A stretch of DNA of 39,539 nucleotides from Phenylobacterium sp. GTDB lineage: Bacteria > Pseudomonadota > Alphaproteobacteria > Caulobacterales > Caulobacteraceae. Location: NCBI RefSeq assembly GCF_030697925.1, contig NZ_JAUYOJ010000242.1, forward strand, positions 1 to 39,539, in the 5' to 3' direction. Each line of letters begins with the position of its first letter. The first letter of the stretch is position 1. This document shows, one piece after another, positions 1-8,560 of the stretch. Made by a program: the position numbers and the translations under genes. The notes beneath the pieces were generated by a model, which was given only the letters and a program-made list of their open reading frames with translations, was not told the DNA's origin and made no database searches.

Positions 1-269
1 ATCTCCGCGTCGATGGCTTCCAGGATCGAGTCGGCGGCGAACGGCGGCGGGACATAGATCACGCTGGCGTCGGCGCCGGTCTGCTGGGCCGCCTCACGCA
101 CGGTGTCGAACACCGGCAGGCCGATGTGGGTGGTCCCGCCCTTACCCGGGGTGACGCCGCCGACCATCTTGGTGCCGTAGGCGATGGCCTGTTCCGAGTG
201 GAAGGTGCCCTGGGCGCCGGTGATGCCCTGGCAGATGACCCGGGTGTTCTTGCCGATCAGGATGGACAT
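1..269 (-). CDS. sucD: Succinyl-CoA synthetase alpha subunit, N-terminal part (cut by window edge)
   Basis: This is the alpha subunit of succinate-CoA ligase, which forms succinate plus ATP or GTP from succinyl-CoA in the TCA cycle as a complex with SucC. Only about the first 89 residues lie in the window. The protein begins [18 protein letters not shown] and continues with [14 protein letters not shown], the typical N-terminal CoA-binding Rossmann region of SucD. The ATG at 269-267 shares one base with the sucC stop (TAATG), so translation is probably coupled and the two subunits made in equal amounts. The catalytic histidine lies outside the window. Confidence 0.97.
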   Translation of the reverse strand, partial: MSILIGKNTRVICQGITGAQGTFHSEQAIAYGTKMVGGVTPGKGGTTHIGLPVFDTVREAAQQTGADASVIYVPPPFAADSILEAIDAE

Positions 270-1468
270 TACGCACGCTCCCGGACGGCTTTGACGATCT
301 TTTCCGCGCCGTCGCTGAGATCGTTGGCGGCGATCACGTCGAGGCCGCTCTCGTTGATGATCTTCTTGCCCAGTTCGGCGTTGGTGCCCTCGAGGCGCAC
401 CACCAGGGGCACGCTGAGGCCGACCTGCTTGACCGCGTTGACCACGCCGTTCGCCAGGATGTCGCAGCGGGCGATGCCGCCGAAGATGTTGACCAGGATG
501 CCCTTCACGTTGGGGTCGGCCATGATGATCTTGAAGGCCGCCGTCACCTTGGGCTCGTCGGCGCCGCCGCCCACGTCCAGGAAGTTGGCGGGTTCGGCGC
601 CATAGAGCTTGATGATGTCCATGGTCGCCATGGCCAGGCCCGCGCCGTTGACCATGCAGCCGATCTCGCCGTCGAGGGCGATATAGGAGAGGTCGAACTT
701 GGCGGCCTCGATCTCCTTGGGGTCCTCCTCGGTCTCGTCGCGCAGGGCGACGATGTCGGGGTGCCGGAAGAGCGCGTTCGAATCGAAGCTGACCTTGGCG
801 TCGAGGACCTTCAGGTGATCGTCCCCGGTGACGATCAGCGGATTGATCTCCAGCATGCTCATGTCCTTGGCCAGGAACGCCGCATAGAGCTGGCCGAGCA
901 GGGTCGCGGCCTCCTTCGCCAGGCCGCCGGAGATGCCCAGCGCCTTGGCCAGGGTCCGCGCATGGTGCGGGAAGACGCCGGTGGCCGGATCGATGGAGAA
1001 GGTCACGATCTTCTCGGGGGTCGAGTGGGCGACCTCCTCGATGTCCATGCCGCCTTCGGTGGAGGCCACGACCGAGACCCGGCTCGTTTCGCGGTCGACC
1101 AGCAGCGACAGGTAGAATTCCTTGGCGATGTCGGCGCCTTCCTCGATGTAGAGGCGGTTCACCTGCTTGCCCTTGGGCCCCGTCTGGTGGGTCACCAGCA
1201 CCCGGCCCAGCATCTCCTCGGCGTTGGCGCGGACGTCGTCGGCGGACTTGACCACCCGGACCCCGCCCTTGGCGTCGGGCCCAAGGCCTTCGAAGCGCCC
1301 CTTGCCGCGCCCGCCGGCGTGGATCTGCGACTTCACGACGAAGACCGACCCTCCGAGGTTCTTGGCGGCCCTGTAGGCCTCTTCGGCGGAGAATGCGGCG
1401 TAGCCGCGCGGGACCGCCACGCCGAACTCGGAGAGGACGGACTTGGCTTGATGCTCGTGGATGTTCAT
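269..1468 (-). CDS. sucC: Succinyl-CoA synthetase beta subunit (ADP-forming type)
   Basis: This is the beta subunit of succinate-CoA ligase, carrying the ATP-grasp domain and the succinate site. The predicted protein has 399 residues, normal for the family, and starts [12 protein letters not shown], the conserved SucC N-terminus. The nucleotide-binding segment [12 protein letters not shown] is at about residues 46-57, and the C-terminal domain contains [11 protein letters not shown] and [10 protein letters not shown]. The reading frame stays open upstream to 1699, but that extension is arginine-rich and unlike the family, so the ATG at 1468 is chosen. sucC is the first gene of a sucCD operon. 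The 154 bp upstream (1469-1622) must hold its promoter, although I could not identify boxes with confidence. Confidence 0.97.
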   Translation of the reverse strand: MNIHEHQAKSVLSEFGVAVPRGYAAFSAEEAYRAAKNLGGSVFVVKSQIHAGGRGKGRFEGLGPDAKGGVRVVKSADDVRANAEEMLGRVLVTHQTGPKGKQVNRLYIEEGADIAKEFYLSLLVDRETSRVSVVASTEGGMDIEEVAHSTPEKIVTFSIDPATGVFPHHARTLAKALGISGGLAKEAATLLGQLYAAFLAKDMSMLEINPLIVTGDDHLKVLDAKVSFDSNALFRHPDIVALRDETEEDPKEIEAAKFDLSYIALDGEIGCMVNGAGLAMATMDIIKLYGAEPANFLDVGGGADEPKVTAAFKIIMADPNVKGILVNIFGGIARCDILANGVVNAVKQVGLSVPLVVRLEGTNAELGKKIINESGLDVIAANDLSDGAEKIVKAVRERA

Positions 1469-1622
1469 GAGGTCGCGAAACGCGTGATCTGCAGCCCGCC
1501 CGGTGCGGCGAGTGGCCGGGGTTATAGGCGCCGTACCCCCCTGTGGCAACCGCGCCACGGGAAGAAAAAGCCGCATTGCAGCAAAGATTTGGCGACCCCC
1601 GCCACCGGTATCATTTTCATCA

Positions 1623-2120
1623 TCAGGCGAAAAACACGGCCCACAGAATCCGCCCCGGTAGGAAGGCCAGGCCGCCCGCGAGGAACATGCCGCCGACATA
1701 CATCCCGGTCATGGTCCGCCGGTGAGCGCGGACGTCGTGGTGGCGCGCTGCGTAGAGCGCCGCCGGCAAGGCGATGATCACCCAGCCGGAAATGGCGTGG
1801 ACGAAACTGAAGTTCCCGGGATTGAGCTCGCGGATGAACAGCGAGCTCACCGCCGTGGTCGCCATGCTCGCCGCCCAGGTCCAGCCCAGGGTGCGGTGCG
1901 GCAGGGTTCCCTTGGGTCCGAGCAACAGCACGGCGCCGATCAGGAAGGTGGCGATCGCGGCGCCCAGGTGGAGCTTGATCTGCGGCGAGGCCGCCGCGAT
2001 GGGCGCGAAGTCGGGCGCGCGCAGACCCCCGGCGATGGCGACAAGGCCCGTGCCGACGGCGAGGGCGAGGCTGATCGCCGGGGCGTGGCGGCCGGCGGTT
2101 GGTTTGGCGGGATTGGACAT
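1623..2120 (-). CDS. DUF2306-like four-helix membrane protein
   Basis: The product is a predicted 165-residue inner-membrane protein. After a short polar N-terminus ([12 protein letters not shown]) four hydrophobic segments are visible, around residues 14-30, 45-63, 78-95 and 108-123, with another near the C-terminus. The arrangement of [15 protein letters not shown], followed by SFVHAISGW and an [14 protein letters not shown] segment, resembles DUF2306 proteins, whose function is unknown. The frame is open to 2264, but the ATG at 2120 follows a GGAG and begins the plausible protein. It is divergent from the LytTR regulator at 2294, which may control it; that link is inferred from position only. 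Confidence 0.75.
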   Translation of the reverse strand: MSNPAKPTAGRHAPAISLALAVGTGLVAIAGGLRAPDFAPIAAASPQIKLHLGAAIATFLIGAVLLLGPKGTLPHRTLGWTWAASMATTAVSSLFIRELNPGNFSFVHAISGWVIIALPAALYAARHHDVRAHRRTMTGMYVGGMFLAGGLAFLPGRILWAVFFA

Positions 2121-2293
2121 GGGAAGGCTCCGGAATGAGGCGAGGTCGCCTTCCTGCCGACCGGCGCGATCCCGCGCAGCGGCCCTTGCACGAGTCGCCG
2201 CGCCGGCTGCGTGGACGGCCGCGCCCGCCGCTCGCGCTTCGCCAAACGCCGGGCCGCTTCTCACCGGGCCGCAATCATGATCTCAACTGGCCC

Positions 2294-3067
2294 ATGGCGG
2301 AGGCGCGAAAACTGAAGGCTTTCAGCTGGGGGCCGTATGGCGGCCGGGCCGGCTTCCTGCGCAGCTTGCTGGTGGCGGTCATAGCCGGCGGTTTCCTGGC
2401 CTTCTCCGGCGCCTTCGGCATGGACGAGATGTCGCTCGCGCTGCGGTTCGCCTATTGGATTCCGCTGATGGCGGCGGGGACTCTGTGGGGTTCGCTCGCC
2501 GCCCGCCTGGTGTTCGGCGCCCATCCGGACGGGTTGCGCATGATCGCGCGCATCCTGGCGGCCGGACTGCTGATCGGAATTCCGTTCACCGGCGTGGTCT
2601 GGATCACCAACAACCTGTTCATGGGGTCCCAGATCGGACCTCGGCAGGCCCTGTCGCTCTGCGTCACCGTCACCGTCGTCTCGGTGGTCATGGTGGCGAT
2701 CAACGCCCTGGTCGCGCGCGGTGACCGGCCAGCTTCGCGTCAACCCCCCGCCCCGCCCCGCTTCCTGGAACGCCTGCCGCTGAAGCTGCGCGGCGCCGAG
2801 GTCTGGGCGGTGGAGTCGGAAGACCACTACCTGCGCCTGCACACCTCCAAGGGCCAGGATCTGATCCTGCTGCGGCTCGCCGATGCGGTCGCCGAGCTGG
2901 AGGGGCTCGAGGGAGCCCAGGTCCACCGCTCCTGGTGGGTGGCCCGCGACGCCATCGCCGACGCCACGCGCGGCGACGGCCGGGCGACCTTGACGCTCAA
3001 GGACGGGTCGGAGGTCCCAGTCAGCCGGACCTATGCCAAGATCATCCGCGAGAAGGGCTGGATCTGA
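2294..3067 (+). CDS. Membrane-anchored LytTR-type DNA-binding regulator
   Basis: This 257-residue protein has four predicted transmembrane helices (about residues 24-42, 52-72, 84-103 and 120-141). A proline-rich linker (PASRQPPAPPR) is followed by a C-terminal LytTR domain at about 160-253. Typical LytTR elements are visible: VWAVESEDHYLRLHT, VHRSWWVARDAI and the final VPVSRTYAKII. LytTR domains bind direct DNA repeats through a beta fold. Membrane-anchored forms without a receiver domain occur in Caulobacterales and sphingomonads, where the signal is usually unknown. The ATG at 2294 is preferred because the upstream in-frame extension is low-complexity and arginine-rich. Its stop codon directly abuts that of the convergent GNAT gene (TGATCA). 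Confidence 0.85.
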   Translation: MAEARKLKAFSWGPYGGRAGFLRSLLVAVIAGGFLAFSGAFGMDEMSLALRFAYWIPLMAAGTLWGSLAARLVFGAHPDGLRMIARILAAGLLIGIPFTGVVWITNNLFMGSQIGPRQALSLCVTVTVVSVVMVAINALVARGDRPASRQPPAPPRFLERLPLKLRGAEVWAVESEDHYLRLHTSKGQDLILLRLADAVAELEGLEGAQVHRSWWVARDAIADATRGDGRATLTLKDGSEVPVSRTYAKIIREKGWI

Positions 3068-3604
3068 TCAGCGCCGCCGGGCCCGCCACTGTTCCCGGGT
3101 CTGGCCCCAGACGTCGACGCTGTCGTTCAGCGGCGGCGGCAGGACCGCGTGGCGCAGGATCGAGGAGCCCAGCCGCCGGGCCACGTTCTGGGAATTGGTG
3201 TTGCCGGGGTCGATGCAGTGGATCACCTCGGTCCAGCCCAGATGGTCGAAGGCCCAGTCGATAGCCGCAGCTGCGCCCTCCGGCGCATAGCCCTTGCCCC
3301 AGTGCTCCCGCGCGATCCCCCAGCCGACCTCGGTGCCGGGCCAGCCATCGGGCGACCAGGGGCCCAAGCGTCCGACCCAGTCGCCGCTCGACTTCTCCAC
3401 CACCGAGAACATGCTAAAGCCGGCCACCGTCCAGGCGCCCGTCATGGTGCACATGCCGCGCCAGGCGACGGGACGGGGCTGCGCGCCGCCGAGGAAGCGG
3501 CCGGCCTCCTCGTCGGCCACGAATGCGGCCCAGGGTTCGAAGTCCGCCGCAATAGGCGGGCGCAGGATCAACCGTTCGGTCTCGAGGGTGGGGCCCAGGC
3601 TCAC
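3068..3604 (-). CDS. GNAT N-acetyltransferase (RimJ/RimL-like)
   Basis: This 178-residue protein resembles acetyltransferases that modify protein N-termini or small amines with acetyl-CoA. It opens with LETERLILRPP, the hallmark of the RimJ/RimL-type GNAT group. The acetyl-CoA loop is seen as AREHWGKGYAPEGA at about residues 99-112, followed by a helix and CIDPGNTNSQNVARRLG, the usual motif beta5 region. The substrate cannot be told from sequence. It is a single gene, convergent with the LytTR gene; the last base of that gene's stop (3067) is adjacent to this gene's stop (3068-3070). Confidence 0.88.
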   Translation of the reverse strand: MSLGPTLETERLILRPPIAADFEPWAAFVADEEAGRFLGGAQPRPVAWRGMCTMTGAWTVAGFSMFSVVEKSSGDWVGRLGPWSPDGWPGTEVGWGIAREHWGKGYAPEGAAAAIDWAFDHLGWTEVIHCIDPGNTNSQNVARRLGSSILRHAVLPPPLNDSVDVWGQTREQWRARRR

Positions 3605-3722
3605 GATGACGTCCTCCGGTTGGTCTTCGGCGAGTAGCCGCGATGGGCGCGCGCGGCAACCGGTTCAGCCGCCATTCAGCCGTCTGATGCGTTCTGGAGG
3701 TGAACAAGCCGGACGCCGCTGC

Positions 3723-4439
3723 ATGACCTACGATCCCTGGGAAGACCCGCCGTTGACCATGGCGCGGGAAGAACCGCCGCCGCCGCCCGAGCCCGCTCGG
3801 CGCCGGCTCAATCGCAACGCCCTGATCGGCGGCGTGGCCATCGCGTGCGTGCTGGGCCTGGGGCTGGGACTCGCCGCCAGGCCCGACCTGATCGGGCGCG
3901 GCCCAAAGCCCGCCCCGATGGAATCGCGGGCCGCGGCGGCCGACGGCCAGATCGAGGTGGTGATGGCCGATCCCCCGCCCCCGCCGCCCGTCGTCGAGCG
4001 CCCGCCGCTGGAGACCATGTCGCCGGAACTGATCCAGGCCGCCCCGAAGGCCGCGCCAGCGCCGCCGACACCGGCGCCCGAGCCGGACCCGGAAGCCGTC
4101 CCCGACGCCCTGCAGTCGGCGATCGACGCCAGCGTCCGCGCCCCCGATCCTGTCGGCGTCGCGCGGCCCAGCTTCGATTGCGGGCGGGCCAATTCGCTGG
4201 CCGAGGAGATGGTCTGCGCCGACCCGGCCCTGGCGGCCGCCGATCGGCAATTGGCGCGCGCCTTCCGGCGGGCGCTGCGGGCCGGCGCGCCCCATGACGA
4301 ACTGCGCGGCGAGCAGGACGACTGGCTGGAGATCCGCGAGGACGCCGCCCGGCGCTCACCCCGCGCCCTGGCCGCGGTCTACGACCAGCGGATCGAGGAG
4401 CTGAACGCTATCGCCGACGAGGCCGGGCGGCGCTGGTAG
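3723..4439 (+). CDS. Proline-rich membrane protein with LprI-like (DUF1311) domain
   Basis: The predicted protein of 238 residues has a short cytoplasmic N-terminus with a proline run (residues 18-23) and one transmembrane helix at about 33-52. A long Pro/Ala/Glu-rich linker (about 60-148) with a second run of six prolines follows, then a small C-terminal domain. The end, SFDCGRANSLAEEMVCADP and then ADRQLARAFRRAL, matches the lysozyme-inhibitor LprI N-terminal (DUF1311) pattern, with C153 and C165 as the probable disulfide pair. The domain probably lies in the periplasm, where relatives inhibit lysozyme or have unknown roles. The ATG at 3723 is used; a GGAGG lies about 23 bases upstream, which is distant, so a start at residue 13 is possible. 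Confidence 0.75.
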   Translation: MTYDPWEDPPLTMAREEPPPPPEPARRRLNRNALIGGVAIACVLGLGLGLAARPDLIGRGPKPAPMESRAAAADGQIEVVMADPPPPPPVVERPPLETMSPELIQAAPKAAPAPPTPAPEPDPEAVPDALQSAIDASVRAPDPVGVARPSFDCGRANSLAEEMVCADPALAAADRQLARAFRRALRAGAPHDELRGEQDDWLEIREDAARRSPRALAAVYDQRIEELNAIADEAGRRW

Positions 4440-4477
4440 GACGACGGCTGCCTAGCCATCGTCCCATGGCTTAGGTT

Positions 4478-5464
4478 CTAGCCCAGCATGTCCTTCACGG
4501 TGTCGCGCTCGCCGACCAGTTCGTCGTTGGTGATGGCGATCTTGCTCTTGGCGAAGTCGTCCATCTCATAGCTGGTGATGACCTCATAGCCCGTGGCGGT
4601 GGTCTTCACCGGCATGCCGGCCCAGACGCCATCGGCGAAGCCGTAGCGGCCCTGGCTCTCGACGGCGACGGAGTGGACGGCGCCCACGGTGGTCAGGTCG
4701 CGGACATGGTCGACCAGGGCGTTGGCCGCCGAGGCCGCCGAGGAGACGCCGCGGGCCTCGATGATCGCCGCGCCGCGCTTGCCTACGGCGGGCAGGTAGT
4801 CGTTCTTCAGCCAGGCCTCGTCGCCGATGACCGAGGCGGCGTCCTTGCCGCCGATCTTGGCGTGGGTGAAGTCGGCGAACATGGTCGGGCTGTGGTTGCC
4901 GTAGATGAACAGGTCGCTGACCTCGGTGATCGCCACGCCGGCCTTCTGAGCAAGCTGGGCGCGGCCACGGTTCTCGTCCAGCCGCACCATGGCGGTGAAG
5001 CGGTCCTTCGGCAGGCGCTTGGCCTGGCTGGCGGCGATCATGATGTTGGTGTTGCAGGGGTTGCCCACCACCGCGACGCGGGCGTCGTCGGCGGCCACGG
5101 CGTCGATGGCCTGGCCCTGGGCGATGAAGATCTTGCCATTGTCCTTCAAGAGGTCGGCGCGCTCCATGCCCGGGCCGCGCGGCTTGGAGCCGACCAGCAG
5201 GGCCCAGTTGACGTCCTTGAAGGCCATATTGGCGTCGCCGGTCAGCACCATGTCCTGCAGCAACGGGAAGGCGCAGTCCTCCAGTTCCATGGCCACGCCC
5301 TTCAGCGCCTTCTGCGGGCCTTCGACCGGGATTTCCAGAAGTTGCAGGATCAGCGGCTGGTCCTTGCCGAACATCTCGCCCGAGGCGATGCGGAAGAGGA
5401 GGGCGTAACCGATGTTGCCGGCGGCGCCCGTGACCGCGACGCGGATCGGCTTCTTCATGGTCAT
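4478..5464 (-). CDS. mdh: NAD(P)-dependent malate dehydrogenase (SF1 type)
   Basis: The product oxidises malate to oxaloacetate with NAD. The protein has 328 residues. The dinucleotide loop TGAAGNIGY is at 12-20, the substrate arginines are in [10 protein letters not shown] (R96, R102), NPCNTN is at 135-140, the catalytic aspartate is in RLDENR (D163) and the catalytic histidine in GNHSPTM (H191). The [22 protein letters not shown] start and the [15 protein letters not shown] segment belong to the cytosolic/chloroplast-like MDH group (SF1), not the shorter LDH-like MDH common in alphaproteobacteria. Start choice is between MTMKKP (5464) and MKKP (5458); a GGGACAG lies just upstream of both. 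Its end faces the LprI gene across 38 bp. Confidence 0.96.
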   Translation of the reverse strand: MTMKKPIRVAVTGAAGNIGYALLFRIASGEMFGKDQPLILQLLEIPVEGPQKALKGVAMELEDCAFPLLQDMVLTGDANMAFKDVNWALLVGSKPRGPGMERADLLKDNGKIFIAQGQAIDAVAADDARVAVVGNPCNTNIMIAASQAKRLPKDRFTAMVRLDENRGRAQLAQKAGVAITEVSDLFIYGNHSPTMFADFTHAKIGGKDAASVIGDEAWLKNDYLPAVGKRGAAIIEARGVSSAASAANALVDHVRDLTTVGAVHSVAVESQGRYGFADGVWAGMPVKTTATGYEVITSYEMDDFAKSKIAITNDELVGERDTVKDMLG

Positions 5465-5595
5465 GGAACTGTCCCGTGGTTGCAGTGCGAAAATTCGCGG
5501 GCGGTCTAGCCCCCATGGGCCCTTGCGGCAAGGCCAAGTGACAGGCGCGGAGCCTGCGGCTACCAACGGTTGGCAGGTCACACGGGGAAGCGGCG

Positions 5596-6003
5596 ATGTT
5601 TCAGGCGGATCCGGCGTTCCTCGCCACATCGCACGAGCTTGGCGACCTGAGGCTGAGCCAGGCCCGGCTGCAGGACGACGCCCGTTATCCCTGGATCGTG
5701 CTGATCCCCCGCGCCGACGCCGCCCGGGAGTTGGAGGACCTGTCCCGGGAGGACCTGGCGATCCTCACCGACGAGATCCTCGCCGCCGGCCGGGCCGTCC
5801 GCGTCCTGGGCGTAGCGGTCGACAAGCTGAACGTCGGAGCGCTCGGCAATGTCACGCCCCAGCTGCACGTGCATGTGGTGGGCCGCCGGGTCGGCGATCC
5901 GGCTTGGCCCGATCCGGTCTGGGGCCATGGCCCGGCCGAACCCTACGCCCCCGACGCCTTGGCGCGGGCCCTGGCGGCGGCCAAGGCGGCGCTCGGCCTC
6001 TAG
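5596..6003 (+). CDS. HIT-family nucleotide hydrolase or transferase
   Basis: This 135-residue protein belongs to the histidine-triad superfamily, whose members hydrolyse dinucleoside polyphosphates or nucleotidyl-phosphoramidates. The signature QLHVHVV is at 89-95. The catalytic centre H91-x-H93 is present, but the first histidine of the H-x-H-x-H triad is Q89, as in a known HIT subgroup. Upstream, YPWIVLIPR (31-39) is the usual first strand and [16 protein letters not shown] leads into the motif. A GGGGAAG precedes the ATG at 5596. The TAG stop shares three bases with the stop of the convergent gene in the tetramer CTAG. Confidence 0.9.
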   Translation: MFQADPAFLATSHELGDLRLSQARLQDDARYPWIVLIPRADAARELEDLSREDLAILTDEILAAGRAVRVLGVAVDKLNVGALGNVTPQLHVHVVGRRVGDPAWPDPVWGHGPAEPYAPDALARALAAAKAALGL

Positions 6004-6605
6004 TCGCGGCGCAGGACGACCGGGCGGCGCTGGCCGCCCTCCTCGAGCTGGCCGACCCAGGTCCCGTCGGCGGCGGCGTTGAGAACCAGGGTCGCCACCC
6101 CCGCGCCAGGCCGCGGGTAGAAGCTGGCGATCAGCTCGCCGCCGGTGCGCTGGATGGCGCTGAGGAAGCCGGACGAATCGGTGGACCCGCGCCGGCGCGG
6201 GTCGCGCCAAGCGCCTTCCAGGGGCTCCAGCCCATTGTCGACCAGTTGCAGGCTGTAGAGCGCCGTCCCCTCCCCGCCGCGCAGGGTCCAGGCGCCGTCC
6301 ATCGGCCCCTGCAGGCCCTGGGCCGAGGCGGACGAGGACCGCAGGCGCGCCTCGTAGCTCAGCTCGACGGGACTCGGCGCCGCCTCCGGCGAACGGCCGG
6401 TGTCGTCGACATAGGTCGGGGCGGTGAGCTCCGGCGAAGCCGGGGGCGGGATGTAGGACGGCGGGGGCGGCGCGGGTTCTGGAGCCGGCGGCGGCTGGTC
6501 CAGCAGGGCCGCGATGGGGTCGGCCTCCTGGGCGGCGACGGGCGCGACCACGGAGAGCGCCAGGGCGATCTGCAGGAGCGGGGTTCTCAGTCTCAAGGCC
6601 GACAT
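6000..6605 (-). CDS. Secreted protein of unknown function with proline-rich linker
   Basis: I do not recognise the family. The 201-residue product has a likely signal peptide (MSALRLRTPLLQIALALSVV, cleavage after about PVAAQ). A Pro-rich stretch follows at about 38-58. The C-terminal domain from about 80 has glycine turns and beta-rich text: GAWTLRGGEGTALYSLQL, LIASFYPRPGAG, GTWVGQLEEGGQRRPVVLRR. The repeated 'W.L..G...Y.LQL' and 'G.W.G.L' pattern suggests a small beta-barrel, but this is only an impression. It is translated right after the CitE-like gene (stop, one base, ATG), so the two form an operon. Probably periplasmic. Confidence 0.8.
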   Translation of the reverse strand: MSALRLRTPLLQIALALSVVAPVAAQEADPIAALLDQPPPAPEPAPPPPSYIPPPASPELTAPTYVDDTGRSPEAAPSPVELSYEARLRSSSASAQGLQGPMDGAWTLRGGEGTALYSLQLVDNGLEPLEGAWRDPRRRGSTDSSGFLSAIQRTGGELIASFYPRPGAGVATLVLNAAADGTWVGQLEEGGQRRPVVLRRD

Positions 6606-6606
6606 C

Positions 6607-7458
6607 TCACGCCGCGGCGATGGCGTCCGCGACAGCGATCAGACGCCGCGCCTCGTCCAGATGCAACAGCTCCACCATTCGCCCCTCGACCCGGATCACC
6701 CCCTTGGCCGCATTTTCCGGCAGATCGAAGGCCGCCACGATGGTCCGCGACCAGGCCACCTCGTCCGGGGTCGGGCTGAAGGCCAGGTTGGCGGCCTCGA
6801 TCTGGCGCGGATGAATCAGGGTCTTGCCGTCGAAACCGAAGGCCGCCCCCTGGTCGCACTGGGAGGCCAGACCGGCGTCGTCCTCGATGCCGTTGAACAC
6901 GCCATCGAGGACGACCAGCCCATGGGCCCGCGCCGCCGCGACCATCAGCGACAATGGGGCGGCGAGCGGCGAGCGCGCCACGTCCAGCCGGCAGCGCATC
7001 TCCTTGGCCAGGTCATTGGTCCCCGCCACGAAGGCCGACAGCCGCCCGCCCGCCCCGGCGATCTGCGGCAGGGCGAAGATCGCGGCGCAGGTCTCGATCA
7101 TCACCCAGAGGCGGGTGTCGCCCGAGAGCCTCGCGCCATAGGCCGCGACGTCGGCCGCCGAGGAGACCTTGGGCGCCAGGATCGCGTCGGGCGCCGCCGC
7201 CCCGGCCGCCTCCAGGTCGGCCTCGCCCCAGGGGGTGTCCAACCCGTTGACCCGGATCACCACCTCGCGCCGGCCGAAGCCGCCAGCCTTCACCGCCGCC
7301 ACCGCCTGCGCGCGCGCCAAATCCTTGGCATCGGGGGCGACCGCGTCCTCCAGGTCCAGGATCACCACGTCGCACGGCAGGTCGCGCGCCTTCTCGATGG
7401 CGCGCCCATTGGCGGCGGGCATGTAGAGGGCGCTGCGGCGCGGGCGGGGCAAGCTCAA
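6607..7458 (-). CDS. CitE-like CoA-ester lyase (HpcH/HpaI aldolase family)
   Basis: This 283-residue TIM-barrel enzyme cleaves or forms bonds in CoA esters such as malyl-CoA, methylmalyl-CoA or citramalyl-CoA. The start RPRRSALYMPAANGRAIEKA and the metal/base segment VVILDLEDAV (about 31-40, E37 and D38) are typical of CitE. VIRVNGLDTPWGEAD supplies the substrate arginine, WVMIETCAAIFALP the second acidic ligand, and GFDGKTLIHPRQIEAAN the C-terminal lid region. The start is TTG at 7458: a GGAG lies eight bases upstream and no in-frame ATG or GTG exists between it and the next upstream stop. There are no citD or citF neighbours, so it is not part of a citrate lyase complex. Confidence 0.9.
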   Translation of the reverse strand: MSLPRPRRSALYMPAANGRAIEKARDLPCDVVILDLEDAVAPDAKDLARAQAVAAVKAGGFGRREVVIRVNGLDTPWGEADLEAAGAAAPDAILAPKVSSAADVAAYGARLSGDTRLWVMIETCAAIFALPQIAGAGGRLSAFVAGTNDLAKEMRCRLDVARSPLAAPLSLMVAAARAHGLVVLDGVFNGIEDDAGLASQCDQGAAFGFDGKTLIHPRQIEAANLAFSPTPDEVAWSRTIVAAFDLPENAAKGVIRVEGRMVELLHLDEARRLIAVADAIAAA

Positions 7459-7516
7459 GCGTCCGGCTCCATGGTTCCGATGGCGAAGAGCCCTTTTTAG
7501 GAGCTAGGATGGGTAC

Positions 7517-7900
7517 ATGACCATCCGCTACGATGACGGGGCCAAGAACGTGCTGGGCGGCGAACTCCTTCCCTGCTCGCTCGACCCCGTGACCGGCTTC
7601 TTCCGCAACGGCTGCTGCGAGACCGGACCGCACGACACGGGCATGCACACGGTCTGCGCGGTGATGACCGCCGAATTCCTGGCCTTCTCCAAGAGCATGG
7701 GCAACGACCTCTCCACCCCCATGCCGGACTACGCCTTCGCGGGGCTGAAGCCCGGCGACCGCTGGTGCCTCTGCGCCCCGCGCTGGAAGGAAGCCCTGGA
7801 CGCCGGCATGGCGCCCCAGCTGATCCTCGAGGCCACCCACGAGGAGACCCTGGCCATCGTCCCGCTCGGCGTCCTCAAGGACCACGCGGTCGACGCCTAG
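7517..7900 (+). CDS. DUF2237 family protein
   Basis: This 127-residue cytosolic protein is recognisable as DUF2237: KNVLGGELLPCSLDPVTGF, then GCCETGPHDTGMHTVCAVMT, FSKSMGNDLSTPMPDYAFAGL and PGDRWCLCAPRWKEAL. The function is unknown. Conserved cysteines (CC, and C-x-C in WCLCAPRW) suggest metal binding or redox activity, but this is not demonstrated. The ATG at 7517 follows a TAGGATG stretch. It is divergent from the CitE-like gene and convergent with thpR, sharing the stop tetramer CTAG at 7897-7900. Confidence 0.92.
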   Translation: MTIRYDDGAKNVLGGELLPCSLDPVTGFFRNGCCETGPHDTGMHTVCAVMTAEFLAFSKSMGNDLSTPMPDYAFAGLKPGDRWCLCAPRWKEALDAGMAPQLILEATHEETLAIVPLGVLKDHAVDA

Positions 7901-8433
7901 ACCAACGGATACTCCCGCTCCAGCCGGTAGCGGGAGCCCTCGGCCGTGCGCCAGCTGGAATAGAGGCCGAAGCTGGTCGCCCGGAACGGCGGCGACTTGA
8001 GTAGATTGTTGGCCGCGATCCAGACGGCGACGTCGCCGGGGTTGGGCCGGCGCAGATAGGCGAGCGTCACGTGCGGCTTGTAGACCCGAGCGTCCGGCTT
8101 CAGGCCCGCCCGCCGCGCGGCGGCCTCGCAGCGCCTGGCGAGTTGGCGCAGATCGGGATCCTCGGCGAGGCCGGCCCAGACGGCGTGGATCTCATGGCCC
8201 TCGCCGAACGCGCCGACCCCTTCCAGCTCCAGGTTCAGCGGCGTCCCGGTCACCATGGCCAGCTCCGCGTCCAGGTCGGCCGCGACGTTCTCGGCCACGT
8301 CGCCGAAGAAGCGCAGGGTGATGTGGAAGGCCTCCAGCGGCCGCCAGCGGGCGTCGGGCAGGCCGTCCTGGCGCGGGACCAGGCCCGCGCCGATTTCGGA
8401 CGGTATGGCGACGGCGGCGAACAGGCGAATCAT
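7897..8433 (-). CDS. thpR: RNA 2',3'-cyclic phosphodiesterase (2'-5' RNA ligase family)
   Basis: This 178-residue protein of the 2H phosphoesterase superfamily hydrolyses RNA 2',3'-cyclic phosphates and can ligate 2'-5' in vitro. It starts MIRLFAAVAIP like ThpR. The two catalytic H-x-T motifs are HITLRFFG (H37, T39) and HVTLAYL (H121, T123), with the usual spacing of about 84 residues. The C-terminal FGLYSSWRTAEGSRYRLEREYPL is also characteristic. It is a single gene, divergent from the Bax-inhibitor gene, with 127 bp between the starts. Confidence 0.93.
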   Translation of the reverse strand: MIRLFAAVAIPSEIGAGLVPRQDGLPDARWRPLEAFHITLRFFGDVAENVAADLDAELAMVTGTPLNLELEGVGAFGEGHEIHAVWAGLAEDPDLRQLARRCEAAARRAGLKPDARVYKPHVTLAYLRRPNPGDVAVWIAANNLLKSPPFRATSFGLYSSWRTAEGSRYRLEREYPLV

Positions 8434-8560
8434 CGCCCTCTACCTAGGATGCGAAACAGCTGACGCAAACGTAATCCGTCCTCCCTTGCGTAGAACAGCC
8501 AGGGCCCCGATATTCGGAGGTGCGCCCACTCGGGGCGTTTCGAAAAGGGCTTTGTCTCTG

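Noticed and set aside
2122..2154. Inverted repeat GGAAGGC / GCCTTCC upstream of the DUF2306-like gene as a LytTR site
   Set aside because: LytTR regulators use direct repeats, the arms are only 7 bp in GC-rich DNA, and the match covers the start-codon context, so it is not convincing.
5412..6779. 455-codon plus-strand frame across mdh, HIT and the secreted protein gene
   Set aside because: It overlaps three well-supported genes and its translation is arginine/glycine/proline-rich without family features.
7458..7472. Possible five-codon leader ORF (MEPDA, then stop) overlapping the TTG start of the CitE-like gene
   Set aside because: It has no Shine-Dalgarno of its own that I can separate from that of the main gene, and such a short frame is likely by chance.
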